This document shows positions 42,042 through 51,929 of a stretch of 64,000 nucleotides of DNA, piece after piece. The first letter of the stretch is position 1, and each line of letters begins with the position of its first letter. The position numbers and the translations under genes are program-made. A model generated the notes under the pieces. That model was given only the letters and a program-made list of their open reading frames with translations. It searched no databases and was not told where the DNA came from. Where the stretch lies: NCBI GenBank assembly GCA_028710415.1, contig JAQTUE010000003.1:62001-126000 (forward strand), in the 5' to 3' direction. This stretch comes from Paludibacter sp. GTDB taxonomy: Bacteria > Bacteroidota > Bacteroidia > Bacteroidales > Paludibacteraceae.

Positions 42042-42944
42042 ATGAAACTATCTGATTCGATTCTTTTCTCCTTGATTCTTTCTGTTTCTTTATTCTCTTG
42101 TACTCCCATTTATAAATGCGGTGAAGCAAAACCTGAAAAAAGGTTATTCCTGCCAAAAATAGTAATGAATGTAATTCATGAAAGGGATTCGTTATGTACC
42201 ACTTTGTCATCTAGGGAAAACGAACTGTATAAGCTCAGGAACGATACAACAACATTAGGCAATGAGATCAGGGATCTCACAAAACGATATGATAACCTTT
42301 CTAGCGACAAACTTTCACAATCCGAACAATACAGTTCAGCGTTGAAAAAGAAATCGGAAGAGTTAAAGCAAAAGTCAGAGGAGTTGATTGCTAAAGAAAA
42401 GCTGTTGGCCAGCAGGGAGAATGCCTTGAATGACATGAAGAAGGTAGTGGCCCGTCAGGATTCAATTACAGGACGTTTGAATGATATATTGCGTAAGGCT
42501 TTGCTGGGTTTCAAATCCGATGAGCTCTCCGTGTATATTAAAAACGGGAAAGTATATGTTTCAATGTCCGACAAATTGCTCTTTAAATCAGGGAGTGCTG
42601 CTGTCGAAACAAAAGGTACCGAAGCCATCCAGGTATTGGCTGATGTGCTTAATAAAAACAACGATATAGATATCCTGGTCGAAGGCCATACCGATAATAT
42701 CCCCATTAAAACAGCACAATACCATGATAACTGGGATTTAAGTGCTGCCAGGGCTATATCTATTGTCAGGATTCTGACCGATGAATATAAGATTTCACCA
42801 CTCAGGCTGACAGCTTCCGGGAAGGGTGAATTTACCCCAAGGGCATCAAACTCAACGCCCGAAGGCAGGGCAAGCAACCGACGAACTGAAATAATTTTAT
42901 CGCCAAAGCTCGATGAACTTATGAAACTTCTCAAGACTAACTAG
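42042..42944 (+). CDS. OmpA-family lipoprotein with coiled coil
   Basis: The 300-aa protein has a lipoprotein signal ending LFSC (MKLSDSILFSLILSVSLFSC), a long coiled coil (about 45-140, heptads rich in Lys, Glu and Ser: KKKSEELKQKSEELIAKEKLL) and a C-terminal OmpA domain (about 175-290) with DILVEGHTDNIPI, WDLSAARAISIVRIL and GRASNRRTEIIL, including the peptidoglycan-binding Asp and Arg. It should tether the outer membrane to the cell wall, the coiled coil acting as a spacer. Its own promoter lies upstream. Confidence 0.9.
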   Translation: MKLSDSILFSLILSVSLFSCTPIYKCGEAKPEKRLFLPKIVMNVIHERDSLCTTLSSRENELYKLRNDTTTLGNEIRDLTKRYDNLSSDKLSQSEQYSSALKKKSEELKQKSEELIAKEKLLASRENALNDMKKVVARQDSITGRLNDILRKALLGFKSDELSVYIKNGKVYVSMSDKLLFKSGSAAVETKGTEAIQVLADVLNKNNDIDILVEGHTDNIPIKTAQYHDNWDLSAARAISIVRILTDEYKISPLRLTASGKGEFTPRASNSTPEGRASNRRTEIILSPKLDELMKLLKTN

Positions 42945-42990
42945 TGATAAACTATTTTCGATTATTTGTATCCTATTATATCTGAATACT

Positions 42991-43815
42991 ATGAATAACT
43001 TTGTAAAACGAACTTTGAGCGGATCTTTATTTGTTGCGCTGATTGTCGGTTCTATTTTGCTGAGTCCCTATACTTTTGCACCATTCTTTGCATTAATCAG
43101 CGGATGGATCGTTTATGAATTCCATATTTTATCGAACCATAATCACAGCATCACGGTCAATCCCCTGATTGGCTCAATAGGCGCGGTGTTGTTATTCGTA
43201 GGTTCATTTTTATATTCTTCTGGTATCTGGCAATTCCCTGTCTATACAATTTATGGCTTTTACGTTGTGATTGTCTTAATATCCGAGCTATACCGCAAAA
43301 AGGAAAATCCAATTGATAACTGGGCGTATTTTATTCTGGGACAGATTTTAATCGCTCTTCCTTTTGCACTATTAAACTATATTCTTTTTCTTGATAAGTG
43401 GCAACCGCTTCTTTTGTTGTCGGTTTTTGTTACTATCTGGGTAAATGATACCGGTGCCTATCTGGTAGGTGTTACGCTTGGAAAACATCGCCTTTTCGAA
43501 CGCATTTCCCCAAAGAAATCATGGGAAGGATTTGTAGGAGGTGCTTTGACGGCCTTACTTTCCGGGTATGTTTTCTCGATGTTAATCCCTCAGATTAGTT
43601 TGATCGATTGGTTTATATTTTCAGAAATAATTGTAGTATTCGGTACTTTCGGTGATTTGATTGAATCGTTGATGAAGCGGACTGTGAATGTAAAAGATTC
43701 TGGAAATGTTATTCCCGGACATGGTGGTCTTCTTGACCGTTTTGACAGTATGATTTTGGCAGCTCCGGTTATTTTTATATATTTGACACTGTTGTTCAAT
43801 CATGTCATTAAATAG
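42991..43815 (+). CDS. cdsA: Phosphatidate cytidylyltransferase
   Basis: The 274-aa inner-membrane enzyme makes CDP-diacylglycerol from phosphatidate and CTP, the precursor of phospholipids. About seven hydrophobic segments, VNDTGAYLVGVTLGKHRLFERISPKKSWEGFVGG (about 150-183) and the CDS signature SLMKRTVNVKDSGNVIPGHGGLLDRFDS (about 227-254) are visible. It lies 46 nt after the OmpA gene and 48 nt before the acyltransferase gene, in keeping with a lipid-synthesis pair. Confidence 0.96.
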   Translation: MNNFVKRTLSGSLFVALIVGSILLSPYTFAPFFALISGWIVYEFHILSNHNHSITVNPLIGSIGAVLLFVGSFLYSSGIWQFPVYTIYGFYVVIVLISELYRKKENPIDNWAYFILGQILIALPFALLNYILFLDKWQPLLLLSVFVTIWVNDTGAYLVGVTLGKHRLFERISPKKSWEGFVGGALTALLSGYVFSMLIPQISLIDWFIFSEIIVVFGTFGDLIESLMKRTVNVKDSGNVIPGHGGLLDRFDSMILAAPVIFIYLTLLFNHVIK

Positions 43816-43863
43816 ATGAATAGTTTTTGGAAGAGTATTAATTCTTTTTAATTTTAATAGACT

Positions 43864-45030
43864 ATGGAATATGATTTTGAAGAAATAAGATGTTATAAAA
43901 ACGAAGAAGTACACGAAGTACTGACCCGTTTAAGCGAAGAAAAGCAATTTATGAAGGTGTTGAGCACGATCTATCCGCTCTTGCCAAAAGAAGTCATTAA
44001 ACAGCGTTTGATGAGCTTTAATTCCAATTATGCTTTTCAAACTGATATGGTTTATCCTTTCCTGCAGTACCTGGAAGCTAATATGACAAAAGGGATAAAA
44101 CTCAATGGACTTGATAAGATTGATGTTTCCAAATCCTGTTTGTATATCTCGAACCATCGGGATATTATTCTGGACTCGGCATTCCTGTGCGGTAAGTTTA
44201 TTGAAAAGAAGATGAATACTGTCGAGATTGCAATTGGCGATAATTTGTTGATTTACCCCTGGATTGAAGATCTGGTGAAGGTAAACAAAAGCTTTATTGT
44301 GAAGCGTGGATTAGGTGCCCGCCAAATCCTCGAAAGCTCAAAGCGATTGTCAACCTATATAGCTGATACTATTTCGCGGAATCAATCTATTTGGATTGCC
44401 CAGCGTGAAGGGCGTGCAAAAGACTCAAATGACCGGACACAGGAAAGCCTCTTGAAAATGTTGAATATGTTTGGGGACGGTAATTTTATCGAAAATCTGA
44501 CTCAATTGAACATTTGCCCGTTAAGTATTTCGTATGAGTACGATCCTTGTGATTACCTGAAAGCAAAAGAAATGCAGTTACGCAGGGATGATCCAAATTT
44601 TAAAAAGAACCCTCAGGATGATTTGCTTAATATGGAAACCGGAGTAATGGGTTACAAGGGAAGCGTCGTCTATGAAATAACCGGATCTATTAATAAGGAT
44701 TTGAAGAAGATTGCAATTGAAACTTCAAACAAGAATGAACAGATAACACTGGTTACCGAATTGATTGATAAACGGATTCATTCAAATTATACAATTTATC
44801 CAAACAATAAAATAGCTTATGACACTATCAAACAGAGCAAACTTTTCTCAGGTGAGTATACGACCATAGAAAAATTAGATTTTGAAAGATACCTGTCGTT
44901 GCAAATAGCTAAGATAGATATTGAAAATAAAGATGTAGATTTCCTGAGGTCAAAACTCCTCGAAATGTATGCTAATCCGCTCATTAATCAACTAAGTGCC
45001 ACTGCCTCCTATTTAGAAGAAGGTGAATAA
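43864..45030 (+). CDS. Acyltransferase, PlsC-like
   Basis: The 388-aa protein has the acyltransferase core SCLYISNHRDIILDSAFL (about 93-110; NH...D catalytic motif with one more residue than the usual HX4D), VNKSFIVKRGLGARQIL (about 140-156) and IWIAQREGRAKDSNDRTQ (about 176-193) in place of the FPEGTRS motif. This matches a Bacteroidota group of 1-acyl-glycerol-3-phosphate or related acyltransferases. The N-terminal 85 residues and C-terminal 130 are specific to the group. The position after cdsA supports a phospholipid role. Confidence 0.82.
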   Translation: MEYDFEEIRCYKNEEVHEVLTRLSEEKQFMKVLSTIYPLLPKEVIKQRLMSFNSNYAFQTDMVYPFLQYLEANMTKGIKLNGLDKIDVSKSCLYISNHRDIILDSAFLCGKFIEKKMNTVEIAIGDNLLIYPWIEDLVKVNKSFIVKRGLGARQILESSKRLSTYIADTISRNQSIWIAQREGRAKDSNDRTQESLLKMLNMFGDGNFIENLTQLNICPLSISYEYDPCDYLKAKEMQLRRDDPNFKKNPQDDLLNMETGVMGYKGSVVYEITGSINKDLKKIAIETSNKNEQITLVTELIDKRIHSNYTIYPNNKIAYDTIKQSKLFSGEYTTIEKLDFERYLSLQIAKIDIENKDVDFLRSKLLEMYANPLINQLSATASYLEEGE

Positions 45031-45031
45031 A

Positions 45032-45084
45032 TACAAAAACAAAAAACGTGTCCTGAATTTCAGGACACGTTTTTTGTTTTTGTA
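45032..45084. terminator. Bidirectional terminator between convergent genes
   Basis: A 24-bp perfect stem: 45032-45055 (ending AACGTGTCCTG) with 45061-45084 (starting CAGGACACGTT), loop AATTT. Both sides carry A or T runs, so it serves the plus-strand acyltransferase gene and the minus-strand decarboxylase gene. Confidence 0.95.
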
Positions 45085-45118
45085 TAAGCTATTAAGATGT
45101 AAATCAGAAAATTTAGGT

Positions 45119-46510
45119 TTAATATCCCAGAATCTTCAACATCGATTTGTAGCTTTGTTCTTTTGCGAATAGTTTCGTGAAATACTCGCCATCTTCATCC
45201 TGATCAATGATCACCAGCTTTGGCGCGGGGATCAAACAATGCTGGATACCACCAAATCCACTCAAGGACTCCTGGTAAGCACCTGTATGGAAAAACCCGA
45301 TATATTGTTCTACTTCATCATGCATTTTAGGCAGGAAGACTGCATTCGAATGTACCTCGGCATTGTAGAAATCCTCGCTGTCGCAGGTTAAGCCTCCTAA
45401 GTTGACACGCTCATATTCCGAATCCCAGTTGTTGATAGCCAGGAAAACATATCGTTGGTTGATTGCCCAGGTATCGGGAAGGGTAGTCATGAATGAACTG
45501 TCGATCATATTCCAGAGCTCCCGGTCATTTTGTTTCTTTTGATTTACAATGGAATAAAGCATGGCACCGCTTTCACCAACTGTGTACGATCCGAACTCAG
45601 TAAAGATATGTGGTTCGGGTACGCCGTTCTGTGTGCAAATAGTCTTGATTTGAGCAACAATCTCTTCCGCCATGTACTCGTAGTCGTACACCATATCCAG
45701 GTGAGTCTGGATAGGGAATCCGCCTCCGATATTTAAACTGTCCAATTGTGGGCATTTCTTTTTCAGTTCACAATACAGGTTGACAGCCTTGTTTAATTCA
45801 TTCCAGTAATAAGCGGTGTCTTTTACGCCGGTGTTGATGAAGAAATGAAGCATCTTCAGTTCAACCTGCGGATTGTTGGCAATGTGTTTGGTATAGTATG
45901 GGATTATGTCGTTATATCGAATGCCCAGGCGTGAAGTATAGAAGTCAAACTTCGGTTCTTCTTCAGCTGCAATGCGCATACCTACCTTGAATTTGATATC
46001 AAAGTCCTTAAGGAACAAGTCCAGTTCAAACTTATTGTCGAGTACAGGTATCACGTTTGTGAATCCCTGACGCATTAGGTTCTGAATGTTTTCAACATAT
46101 TGAGGGCGTTTAAATCCGTTGCATATGATAAAAGTATCCAGCTTAAGTAATTTCTGTTCATACAATGACTCCATTATATTGATGTCAAATGCCGAAGAAG
46201 TCTCTATATGAACGTCGTGTTTCAACACTTCTTCCATCACGAATGAAAAGTGTGAACTTTTGGTACAATAACAATAATTGTAATCTCCTTCATAGTCTAC
46301 CTTGGCCATAGCAACATTAAACATACGGCGCGCTTTGCGAATGTTGTCGGCTATTTTTGGCAAATAGGAGATTCTTAAAGGGGTTCCGTATTGTTTAATA
46401 ATATCCATCAAGGGTACACCGCACCATTCCAGTTCGTTTTCAATGATATTGAATTCTTCGTTTGGAAATTCAAAACTTTGTTCAATGAGGTCTTTATATT
46501 TATTCTTCAT
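45119..46510 (-). CDS. speA: Arginine decarboxylase (PLP fold III, short Bacteroidota type)
   Basis: I choose ATG 46510 (MKNKYKDLIEQSFEFPNEEF, 463 aa), as in relatives; an in-frame ATG at 46576 adds 22 residues of poor match. The PLP-binding Lys lies in YNYCYCTKSSHFSFV, followed by HIETSSAFDINIM; FVGM-like FKVGMRIAAEEEPKFDFYTSRLG and SLNIGGGFPI belong to the barrel; the C-terminal domain has FTEFGSYTVGESGAM and CDSEDFY. It would make agmatine, the first step to polyamines. A perfect -7 element is upstream. Other diamino acid substrates cannot be excluded. Confidence 0.85.
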   Translation of the reverse strand: MKNKYKDLIEQSFEFPNEEFNIIENELEWCGVPLMDIIKQYGTPLRISYLPKIADNIRKARRMFNVAMAKVDYEGDYNYCYCTKSSHFSFVMEEVLKHDVHIETSSAFDINIMESLYEQKLLKLDTFIICNGFKRPQYVENIQNLMRQGFTNVIPVLDNKFELDLFLKDFDIKFKVGMRIAAEEEPKFDFYTSRLGIRYNDIIPYYTKHIANNPQVELKMLHFFINTGVKDTAYYWNELNKAVNLYCELKKKCPQLDSLNIGGGFPIQTHLDMVYDYEYMAEEIVAQIKTICTQNGVPEPHIFTEFGSYTVGESGAMLYSIVNQKKQNDRELWNMIDSSFMTTLPDTWAINQRYVFLAINNWDSEYERVNLGGLTCDSEDFYNAEVHSNAVFLPKMHDEVEQYIGFFHTGAYQESLSGFGGIQHCLIPAPKLVIIDQDEDGEYFTKLFAKEQSYKSMLKILGY

Positions 46511-46613
46511 CTTTCTATTGGCTAAAAATAGTATATAATGTAATTGAGTTGGATGAAATAAAAAATATTCATCCAAGTAAGTTAGATTGAAATGAATTTG
46601 TTGAAAAAGTTTG

Positions 46614-46621
46614 CAAAAGTA
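46614..46621 (-). promoter_or_regulatory. -7 element of the decarboxylase gene
   Basis: TACTTTTG on the minus strand at 46621-46614; leader about 100 nt to ATG 46510. Confidence 0.65.
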
Positions 46622-47413
46622 ACCATTAATTTTAAATACTGCGTGTGATAAGTGATATTTTTTAGTTTATTGGATTTTATCTGTGTCTGTTCAATTATTT
46701 CCGGCATCGCAAGTTGCATCTGTTTGGATATAAAAACTTAGCTCAGGGGTTAACTTTGTATGATAGGTTCTTTAGAAAGTTTTGATTAAATGATTAAATC
46801 AATTAAATAGCTTATTTTAAATAACCCATTTGTTTCCATTTAGCTCCAAAACCATCTATTCCTGTTGGCAAATCCAACAGATGGAAATCTAAACTGAAAT
46901 CTCAAAATGGAATGAAAACGGCATACTGATGCAGTGTCTTTTCAAGAATGGCTCCCCGGAATTTGCGTTTTATTTGTTTGAAACATGAAGGGGGTTCATT
47001 GAGGGTTGATTGAGGGTTGATTGAGGGTTCATTGAGGGTTAGGAGAGGTAAACCTCAACCAACCCTCTCTCAACCCCCTTTGAAAGGTCTCTATACAGTG
47101 AATGAATGACGATGAAATTCAAAATTTATTCCAAAGGATGAATTGAACTAAAATAGATCAAATTCAGGAGTGATTGAAATTCAAATTCAGGATCGGATTC
47201 AATGTTGCACGAAGGCTGTAAGAAGTTCCACAATCTTTTCCACAGAAACATGTATTTGCCTGGCAATAAATGGAAGAAATAAAATACTGAATGAATGGAA
47301 AACGTAAGATGATAATGTATCATATACAATTAACAAATTTAATTACAGAAACATAGTGGAGGATATTATCATTATATTTCATAATAAATTAAACAGAATA
47401 TCAGAAACTCTGT
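46622..47413. other. Long intergenic region
   Basis: No gene supported. It contains the palindromic element 46986-47087; the rest has only weak direct repeats (ATTCAAATTCAGGA types near 47160-47200). Confidence 0.6.
46986..47087. repeat. AGGTAAACC-core palindromic element, copy B
   Basis: The left arm has five GGGTTCATTGA / GGGTTGATTGA units, the centre is GAGAGGTAAACCTC (AGGTAAACCTC at 47046-47056), and the right arm AACCAACCCTCTCTCAACCC has about two complementary units. Same core 11-mer as copy A, but unlike repeat units. Confidence 0.85.
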
Positions 47414-47421
47414 TATATTTG
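47414..47421 (+). promoter_or_regulatory. -7 element of the first secreted-protein gene
   Basis: TATATTTG at 47414-47421, leader about 57 nt to ATG 47484. Confidence 0.65.
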
Positions 47422-47483
47422 CACAGAATAATAAATCTGATAATTTTTGGAAGGTGATTATTGACCCACTATTTAACTGCAAC

Positions 47484-48860
47484 ATGAGAATTAATAATTT
47501 ATATAAAAGAATCTGTCTGACGACTATACTCGTTCTGATATCCTTTTTTACCTTTGGACAAGCTACACTGCCTTTCGCGTATGATAGTGGGAATCCGGGT
47601 ACTGCTATCACCGGATTAACACAATCCGGGTTAGGTAATGATTATGGCACAAGTCCTAAAATGAAATTTGATACTCAGGGGGCTAATCTTATTCTGAACT
47701 TCTCAGGTGTGCCTGGAACTCTTTCATTTAAGATTAAATGGAATCAAAGTACAACTTTATCCAGGTTCCCCGGGGATTTTACATTGCAGGAATCAGCAGA
47801 TGGTACAACGTATACAACCGTTCGATTGTATAATGCGACCAACGGAACGGCTTTATCCAATGGATCAGTTGTTACGGAATCAGTTACTACATTGCTGTCA
47901 GCTACACGTTATTTAAAGTGGATCTATACTTCAAAATCGAATGGAAATATTGGAATCGGAGCTATCAGTTTAACAGCCGGGAATAGTTCTATCCTGAATA
48001 TTTCAACAAATACCCTTTCCGGGTTTGGGTATGTTGCCGGTAGCGGGCCTTCTGCTGAAAAATCATTTACTGTAAGTGGCAGTAGTCTGACTAACAACAT
48101 TAGTATCACACCACCCTCGGATTATGAAGTATCCATCGGTTCAGGAGCGTCGTTTGTTGCAATAAATCCAATAACTTTGACTCAGGCGGGAGGGATTGTA
48201 AACACTACAACAATCTATTCCCGCTTAAAATCAGGACTGATAAGCGGGACTTATAATGAAAATATTACAGTTGCTGTGATAGGTGGTAATTCAAGTCCTG
48301 TAGCTTGTACAGGAACTGTCACTGCAAATCCTTCCATAGTACTGACGGATGTAACCGATCCAACTCTGAATACTGTTCAGGGAAGTCCGGTTTCACAGAC
48401 AATAAATGTGAGCGGGGTCAATCTAAGCATGGATCTGGGGCTTGCTATTTCAGGAACCGATGCCAGTTTGTTTTCACTATCGAACTATACGGTAACCGAA
48501 ACGGGAGGAAATGTTCCGAATACGCTTGTAACCATTACCTATACTCCCAATGCAGTAGGCACCAATACCGCCTATCTGACCATGTCCAGTACCGGTGCAA
48601 TGCCCGTTATTCGAACTTTAAACGGGATTGCCTCAGTGAATACCGGGTTAGATGACCTAAAAACGACTTTGGTAGTTACTTCCCAAAATGGCAATGTCTT
48701 GTTTAATACATCTGCCGGTGAAACAGTTGAGATTTACAATTCTATTGGCCAGCAGTTGGTCCGTAAGCAGACTATGGAGGGTGTAAATACGATCCCGGTT
48801 GCTGTGCGCGGTGTTATACTGGTGAAAATTGGAAGCAAGGTTGCAAAAGTAATTATGTAA
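47484..48860 (+). CDS. Secreted protein with type IX secretion sorting domain
   Basis: From ATG 47484 (458 aa) a signal peptide ends near FFTFGQA. The N-terminal part (about 20-160) is a beta-sandwich with SGVPGTLSFKIKW and FTLQESADGTTYTTV. Two Ig-like or DUF11-type repeats follow (ILNISTNTLSGFGYVAGSGPSAEKSFTVSG; IVLTDVTDPTLNTVQGSPVSQTINVSG). The C-terminus (about 395-458) is a T9SS sorting domain: AGETVEIYNSIGQQLVRKQTM, ending VRGVILVKIGSKVAKVIM. It should be exported and attached to or released from the surface. No catalytic domain seen. Confidence 0.88.
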   Translation: MRINNLYKRICLTTILVLISFFTFGQATLPFAYDSGNPGTAITGLTQSGLGNDYGTSPKMKFDTQGANLILNFSGVPGTLSFKIKWNQSTTLSRFPGDFTLQESADGTTYTTVRLYNATNGTALSNGSVVTESVTTLLSATRYLKWIYTSKSNGNIGIGAISLTAGNSSILNISTNTLSGFGYVAGSGPSAEKSFTVSGSSLTNNISITPPSDYEVSIGSGASFVAINPITLTQAGGIVNTTTIYSRLKSGLISGTYNENITVAVIGGNSSPVACTGTVTANPSIVLTDVTDPTLNTVQGSPVSQTINVSGVNLSMDLGLAISGTDASLFSLSNYTVTETGGNVPNTLVTITYTPNAVGTNTAYLTMSSTGAMPVIRTLNGIASVNTGLDDLKTTLVVTSQNGNVLFNTSAGETVEIYNSIGQQLVRKQTMEGVNTIPVAVRGVILVKIGSKVAKVIM

Positions 48861-48906
48861 CCATTCCTTGTTGTCTTAATCTCTGACTTATTCAAGAATT
48901 AAAGAT

Positions 48907-48933
48907 AAGCTATCCTGATGGGTAGCTTTTTTT
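48907..48933 (+). terminator. Terminator after the first secreted-protein gene
   Basis: AAGCTATCC, loop TGAT, GGGTAGCTT followed by TTTTT. Confidence 0.8.
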
Positions 48934-49274
48934 GTGACTGTTACCCGCAATCACTTTCAGAGTGCATTCACTTTTTCTGATTCTAATTGATTTATCACAA
49001 AGATGAATAATCATGCAATATCGATATTGTTATATTTTGAAAGTAATTAACATAAATATGTGGCAAATACTATGACATCCGAGTATTTGTTAGTTTCTTA
49101 TTAAAAAAATAAACTTATATTTGTTGACTTTATTTTATACAATCAATCCTTAACATTCTATTTTAATAGTATCTTCATGCAATAGTAATCATTCTGTCAG
49201 ATCGCAGGCCTATTTTTGCAATTGTAAAGTAAGTAAATGATAAATTAATTTATAATAATTTTAAAATAAACAAC
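48934..49274. other. AT-rich leader region
   Basis: Two candidate -7 elements face the next gene: TATATTTG (49116-49123) and TATTTTTG (49211-49218). No gene or larger repeat seen. Confidence 0.55.
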
Positions 49275-50912
49275 ATGAGAAGAATTACTTTTTTTAAAAC
49301 TTTACTCGTTGCAATTGCACTGGTGGTTGGAAGTGCGAATGTCAAAGCTCAAGAGTCAATAATCTATTCAACTGGGTTTGAAAGTGCAGATGGGTTCACT
49401 GCAGGTACTGTGTATAACAATTCAACTATTGCATATACAGGTGCATCAGGTAATCAGTGGGGAACTTACTTTGGTACACCTTCAACAACAAGTCCAATTG
49501 TAGGTTCACAGTCAATTCAATTGAGATGGTATACTACTACGGCTTCAAGTTTGGGGTATACTTTTACAAATTTCGATAAACCAAATGTAACAAAAGTTAC
49601 ATTTAATGCAGCAAATACGGCAGGTATTAATTTAATAGTTTCTTATTCTACCGATGGAGGTTCAACTTATACTGGAGCTCAAACATTCACATTAACAACA
49701 ACTTCAACAACCTATACTTATACTCTTAGTACGGATCCAGCAGGTTTTGTTTCACCAGTTCGATTTAAATTTCAGTTAACATATACTTCAGCTCCAGCTG
49801 GAACATCTAGACTTTATCTTGATAATATTGCAATTTATGGAATTCCACCAGCTGTACCTGTAGCAGCTACACCTGTAATTTCACTTTTAACGGGTAATTA
49901 TTACACTCCACAGAATGTAACTATTAGTTGTAGTACTCCAAGTTCTTCAATTTATTATAGTGTTGATGGATCAGTTCCAAGTAATACAAGCCCAACAAGC
50001 ATTCTGTTCACAGATGCAATAGCCGTAAATTTAACTCAAACTTTGAAAGCTATTGCTTATGCTACTGGATTTACAGCAAGTTCAATAAATTCCGCAGCTT
50101 ATACATTTCCTACAACAATAGCTAATATTGCAACATTAAGAACTTCTCCTACCAGTGGTTTTTACAAGTTAACTGGCGAAGCAGTACTTACTTATCAATC
50201 ACCTGCTACTTTTGGAAAACCAAAATTTATCCAAGATGCAACTGGTGGAATTTTAATTTACGATAGTGGAGCTAAAATTTCGACAAATTATAATTTAAAT
50301 GATGGAATTACAGGACTTATTGGAACTCTATCTCTTTATAATGGTTATTTGTTAGAATTTTATCCAGTAACTGATCCCGGTGTTGCAACATCAACGAATA
50401 ATACTGTGATTCCTGCAATTGCATCCATTGCTACTTTAGCTAATTATCCTTCCCAACTAGTTACTGTAAAAAATGTTGCGATAACAGGGACTGGAAATTT
50501 TGCTGCATCTACTAATTATACTGTAAATGATGGAGCAGCAGGTTTCTTACGTACTGCATATACTGATTTACCATATATTGCTACAGCAATTCCAACCGGT
50601 GCGCAAGATATTACAGGTATAGTTTTAAACAATAGTATTACTGAAGTTGATTTGGTGCCACGTACAGCAGCTGATATGGTTTCGTCAACTGTGACATCAA
50701 CAAAACCAGTTTCAATGATTTCAACAATATATACATCTAATAATAGTATCTTTTTTTCAGCCCATACCGGTGAATCAGTTCAGATCTTTAATGCCACAGG
50801 TCAACGACTAATTCAAAAGTTAGCCGTTGAAGGACTAAACAGTATTGCTGTTTCTGCGAAAGGTGTCGTACTGGTAAAAGTAGGCGACCGTTTTGCTAAA
50901 GTGATTCTGTAA
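49275..50912 (+). CDS. Secreted multi-domain protein with type IX secretion sorting domain
   Basis: The 545-aa protein has a signal peptide (ending VKAQ). Domain order: a jelly-roll-like N-terminal domain (about 27-190: IIYSTGFESADGFTAGT to RLYLDNIAIYGI); a chitobiase C-terminal-type domain (about 198-280: NYYTPQNVTISCSTPSSSIYYSVDGSVPSNTSPTS); a DUF5689-like OB-fold domain (about 283-470: IANIATLRTSPTSGFYKLTGEAV, FIQDATGGILIYDSG); and the T9SS sorting domain (about 485-545, AHTGESVQIFNATGQRLIQKL). Its last 60 residues closely match those of the preceding gene. No catalytic site found; surface binding is likely. Confidence 0.9.
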   Translation: MRRITFFKTLLVAIALVVGSANVKAQESIIYSTGFESADGFTAGTVYNNSTIAYTGASGNQWGTYFGTPSTTSPIVGSQSIQLRWYTTTASSLGYTFTNFDKPNVTKVTFNAANTAGINLIVSYSTDGGSTYTGAQTFTLTTTSTTYTYTLSTDPAGFVSPVRFKFQLTYTSAPAGTSRLYLDNIAIYGIPPAVPVAATPVISLLTGNYYTPQNVTISCSTPSSSIYYSVDGSVPSNTSPTSILFTDAIAVNLTQTLKAIAYATGFTASSINSAAYTFPTTIANIATLRTSPTSGFYKLTGEAVLTYQSPATFGKPKFIQDATGGILIYDSGAKISTNYNLNDGITGLIGTLSLYNGYLLEFYPVTDPGVATSTNNTVIPAIASIATLANYPSQLVTVKNVAITGTGNFAASTNYTVNDGAAGFLRTAYTDLPYIATAIPTGAQDITGIVLNNSITEVDLVPRTAADMVSSTVTSTKPVSMISTIYTSNNSIFFSAHTGESVQIFNATGQRLIQKLAVEGLNSIAVSAKGVVLVKVGDRFAKVIL

Positions 50913-50930
50913 GTACTTATTGATTCTATT

Positions 50931-50980
50931 CCCAACAAAAAAAGAAGTTGTCCACATGGATAACTTCTTTTTTTGTTGGG
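50931..50980. terminator. Bidirectional terminator
   Basis: 50931-50954 (CCCAACAAAAAAAGAAGTT...) pairs with 50957-50980 over 24 positions with one G-T. It separates the plus-strand secreted-protein gene from minus-strand queG. Confidence 0.92.
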
Positions 50981-50999
50981 ATAAATAAAATAGGTAACG

Positions 51000-51929
51000 C
51001 TATGATGTACCCTGAGTTTTATCCAGCATCTGGATATTGTATTTCAGCTTTGTAAAGCCTGCCCGTTTAATGGCTGATTTGGAAAAGGTTTGATTGAATT
51101 CTTTTTCCGTGAGTTGTTCCCAGTTTTCTTTATCCCAGGATAACATACTTTCAGTTGGGGCAAGTTCTTTATGAGTATGGGGTATTACCCATTTGGCATT
51201 CCATGGGCAAACATCCGCACAGATATCACAGCCCAGGGCATTACCCGAGAGGCAGGGTTGAAATTCAGGAGGTATGTCGCTTTTACGTTCTATGGTCATG
51301 TAGGAAATGCATCGGCGGGCATCCATGGATCCATCCAGCAATGCATTCGTAGGACAGGCATCAATACATTGGGTACACGTTCCGCAGTGGGGAGTTGTAG
51401 GAGTATCATATTCCGTTTCGATATTCAACAGGAGAATTCCAATAAAAGTGTATGACCCTAAACCCGGGTGAATTAATTGGGTATGTTTACCTATCCAACC
51501 CAGTCCGGCACGTTCCGCCCAACGCCGTTCAAGTATCGGGGCTGAATCAACAAAGGAATGCTGTACCTGGTTATTTACACTCTCCGGACCATATGCTGCA
51601 CAGATAGCCTGTTCCAGTTCGGATAATTTGTTTTTCAACACAACATGATAGTCGGTAGCCGAATAGGCATATTTCGCAATCTGAGGGGCTGAGGGGCTTT
51701 GTTTCTGATCAGGGAAGTAATTCATTAGTACAACTACCACAGACTTGCAACCGGGAACCAGAATGCGTGGGTCGGTGCGCTTCTCAAAATTCCGTTCGAG
51801 GTAATGCATGTCCCCATGCTTTCCCTCCTCAAGCCACTGACGCAGGTACAAAGCATCTTCCGTTAAGGCTTCTGCCCGGGCTATGCCGCAGGCGTCAAAC
51901 CCAAGTGAAAGGGCTGTTTGTTTTATCAT
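51000..51929 (-). CDS. queG: Epoxyqueuosine reductase QueG
   Basis: The 309-aa cytosolic iron-sulfur and cobalamin enzyme does the last step of queuosine tRNA modification. Visible: LGFDACGIARAE (about 9-20), ERNFEKRTDPRILVPGCKSVVVVLMNY (about 46-72), RAGLGWIGKHTQLIHPGLGSY (about 136-156), and two 4Fe-4S ligand sets, CGTCTQCIDACPTNAL (about 183-198) and GCDICADVCPWN (about 234-245). Length is normal. Confidence 0.95.
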   Translation of the reverse strand: MIKQTALSLGFDACGIARAEALTEDALYLRQWLEEGKHGDMHYLERNFEKRTDPRILVPGCKSVVVVLMNYFPDQKQSPSAPQIAKYAYSATDYHVVLKNKLSELEQAICAAYGPESVNNQVQHSFVDSAPILERRWAERAGLGWIGKHTQLIHPGLGSYTFIGILLLNIETEYDTPTTPHCGTCTQCIDACPTNALLDGSMDARRCISYMTIERKSDIPPEFQPCLSGNALGCDICADVCPWNAKWVIPHTHKELAPTESMLSWDKENWEQLTEKEFNQTFSKSAIKRAGFTKLKYNIQMLDKTQGTS

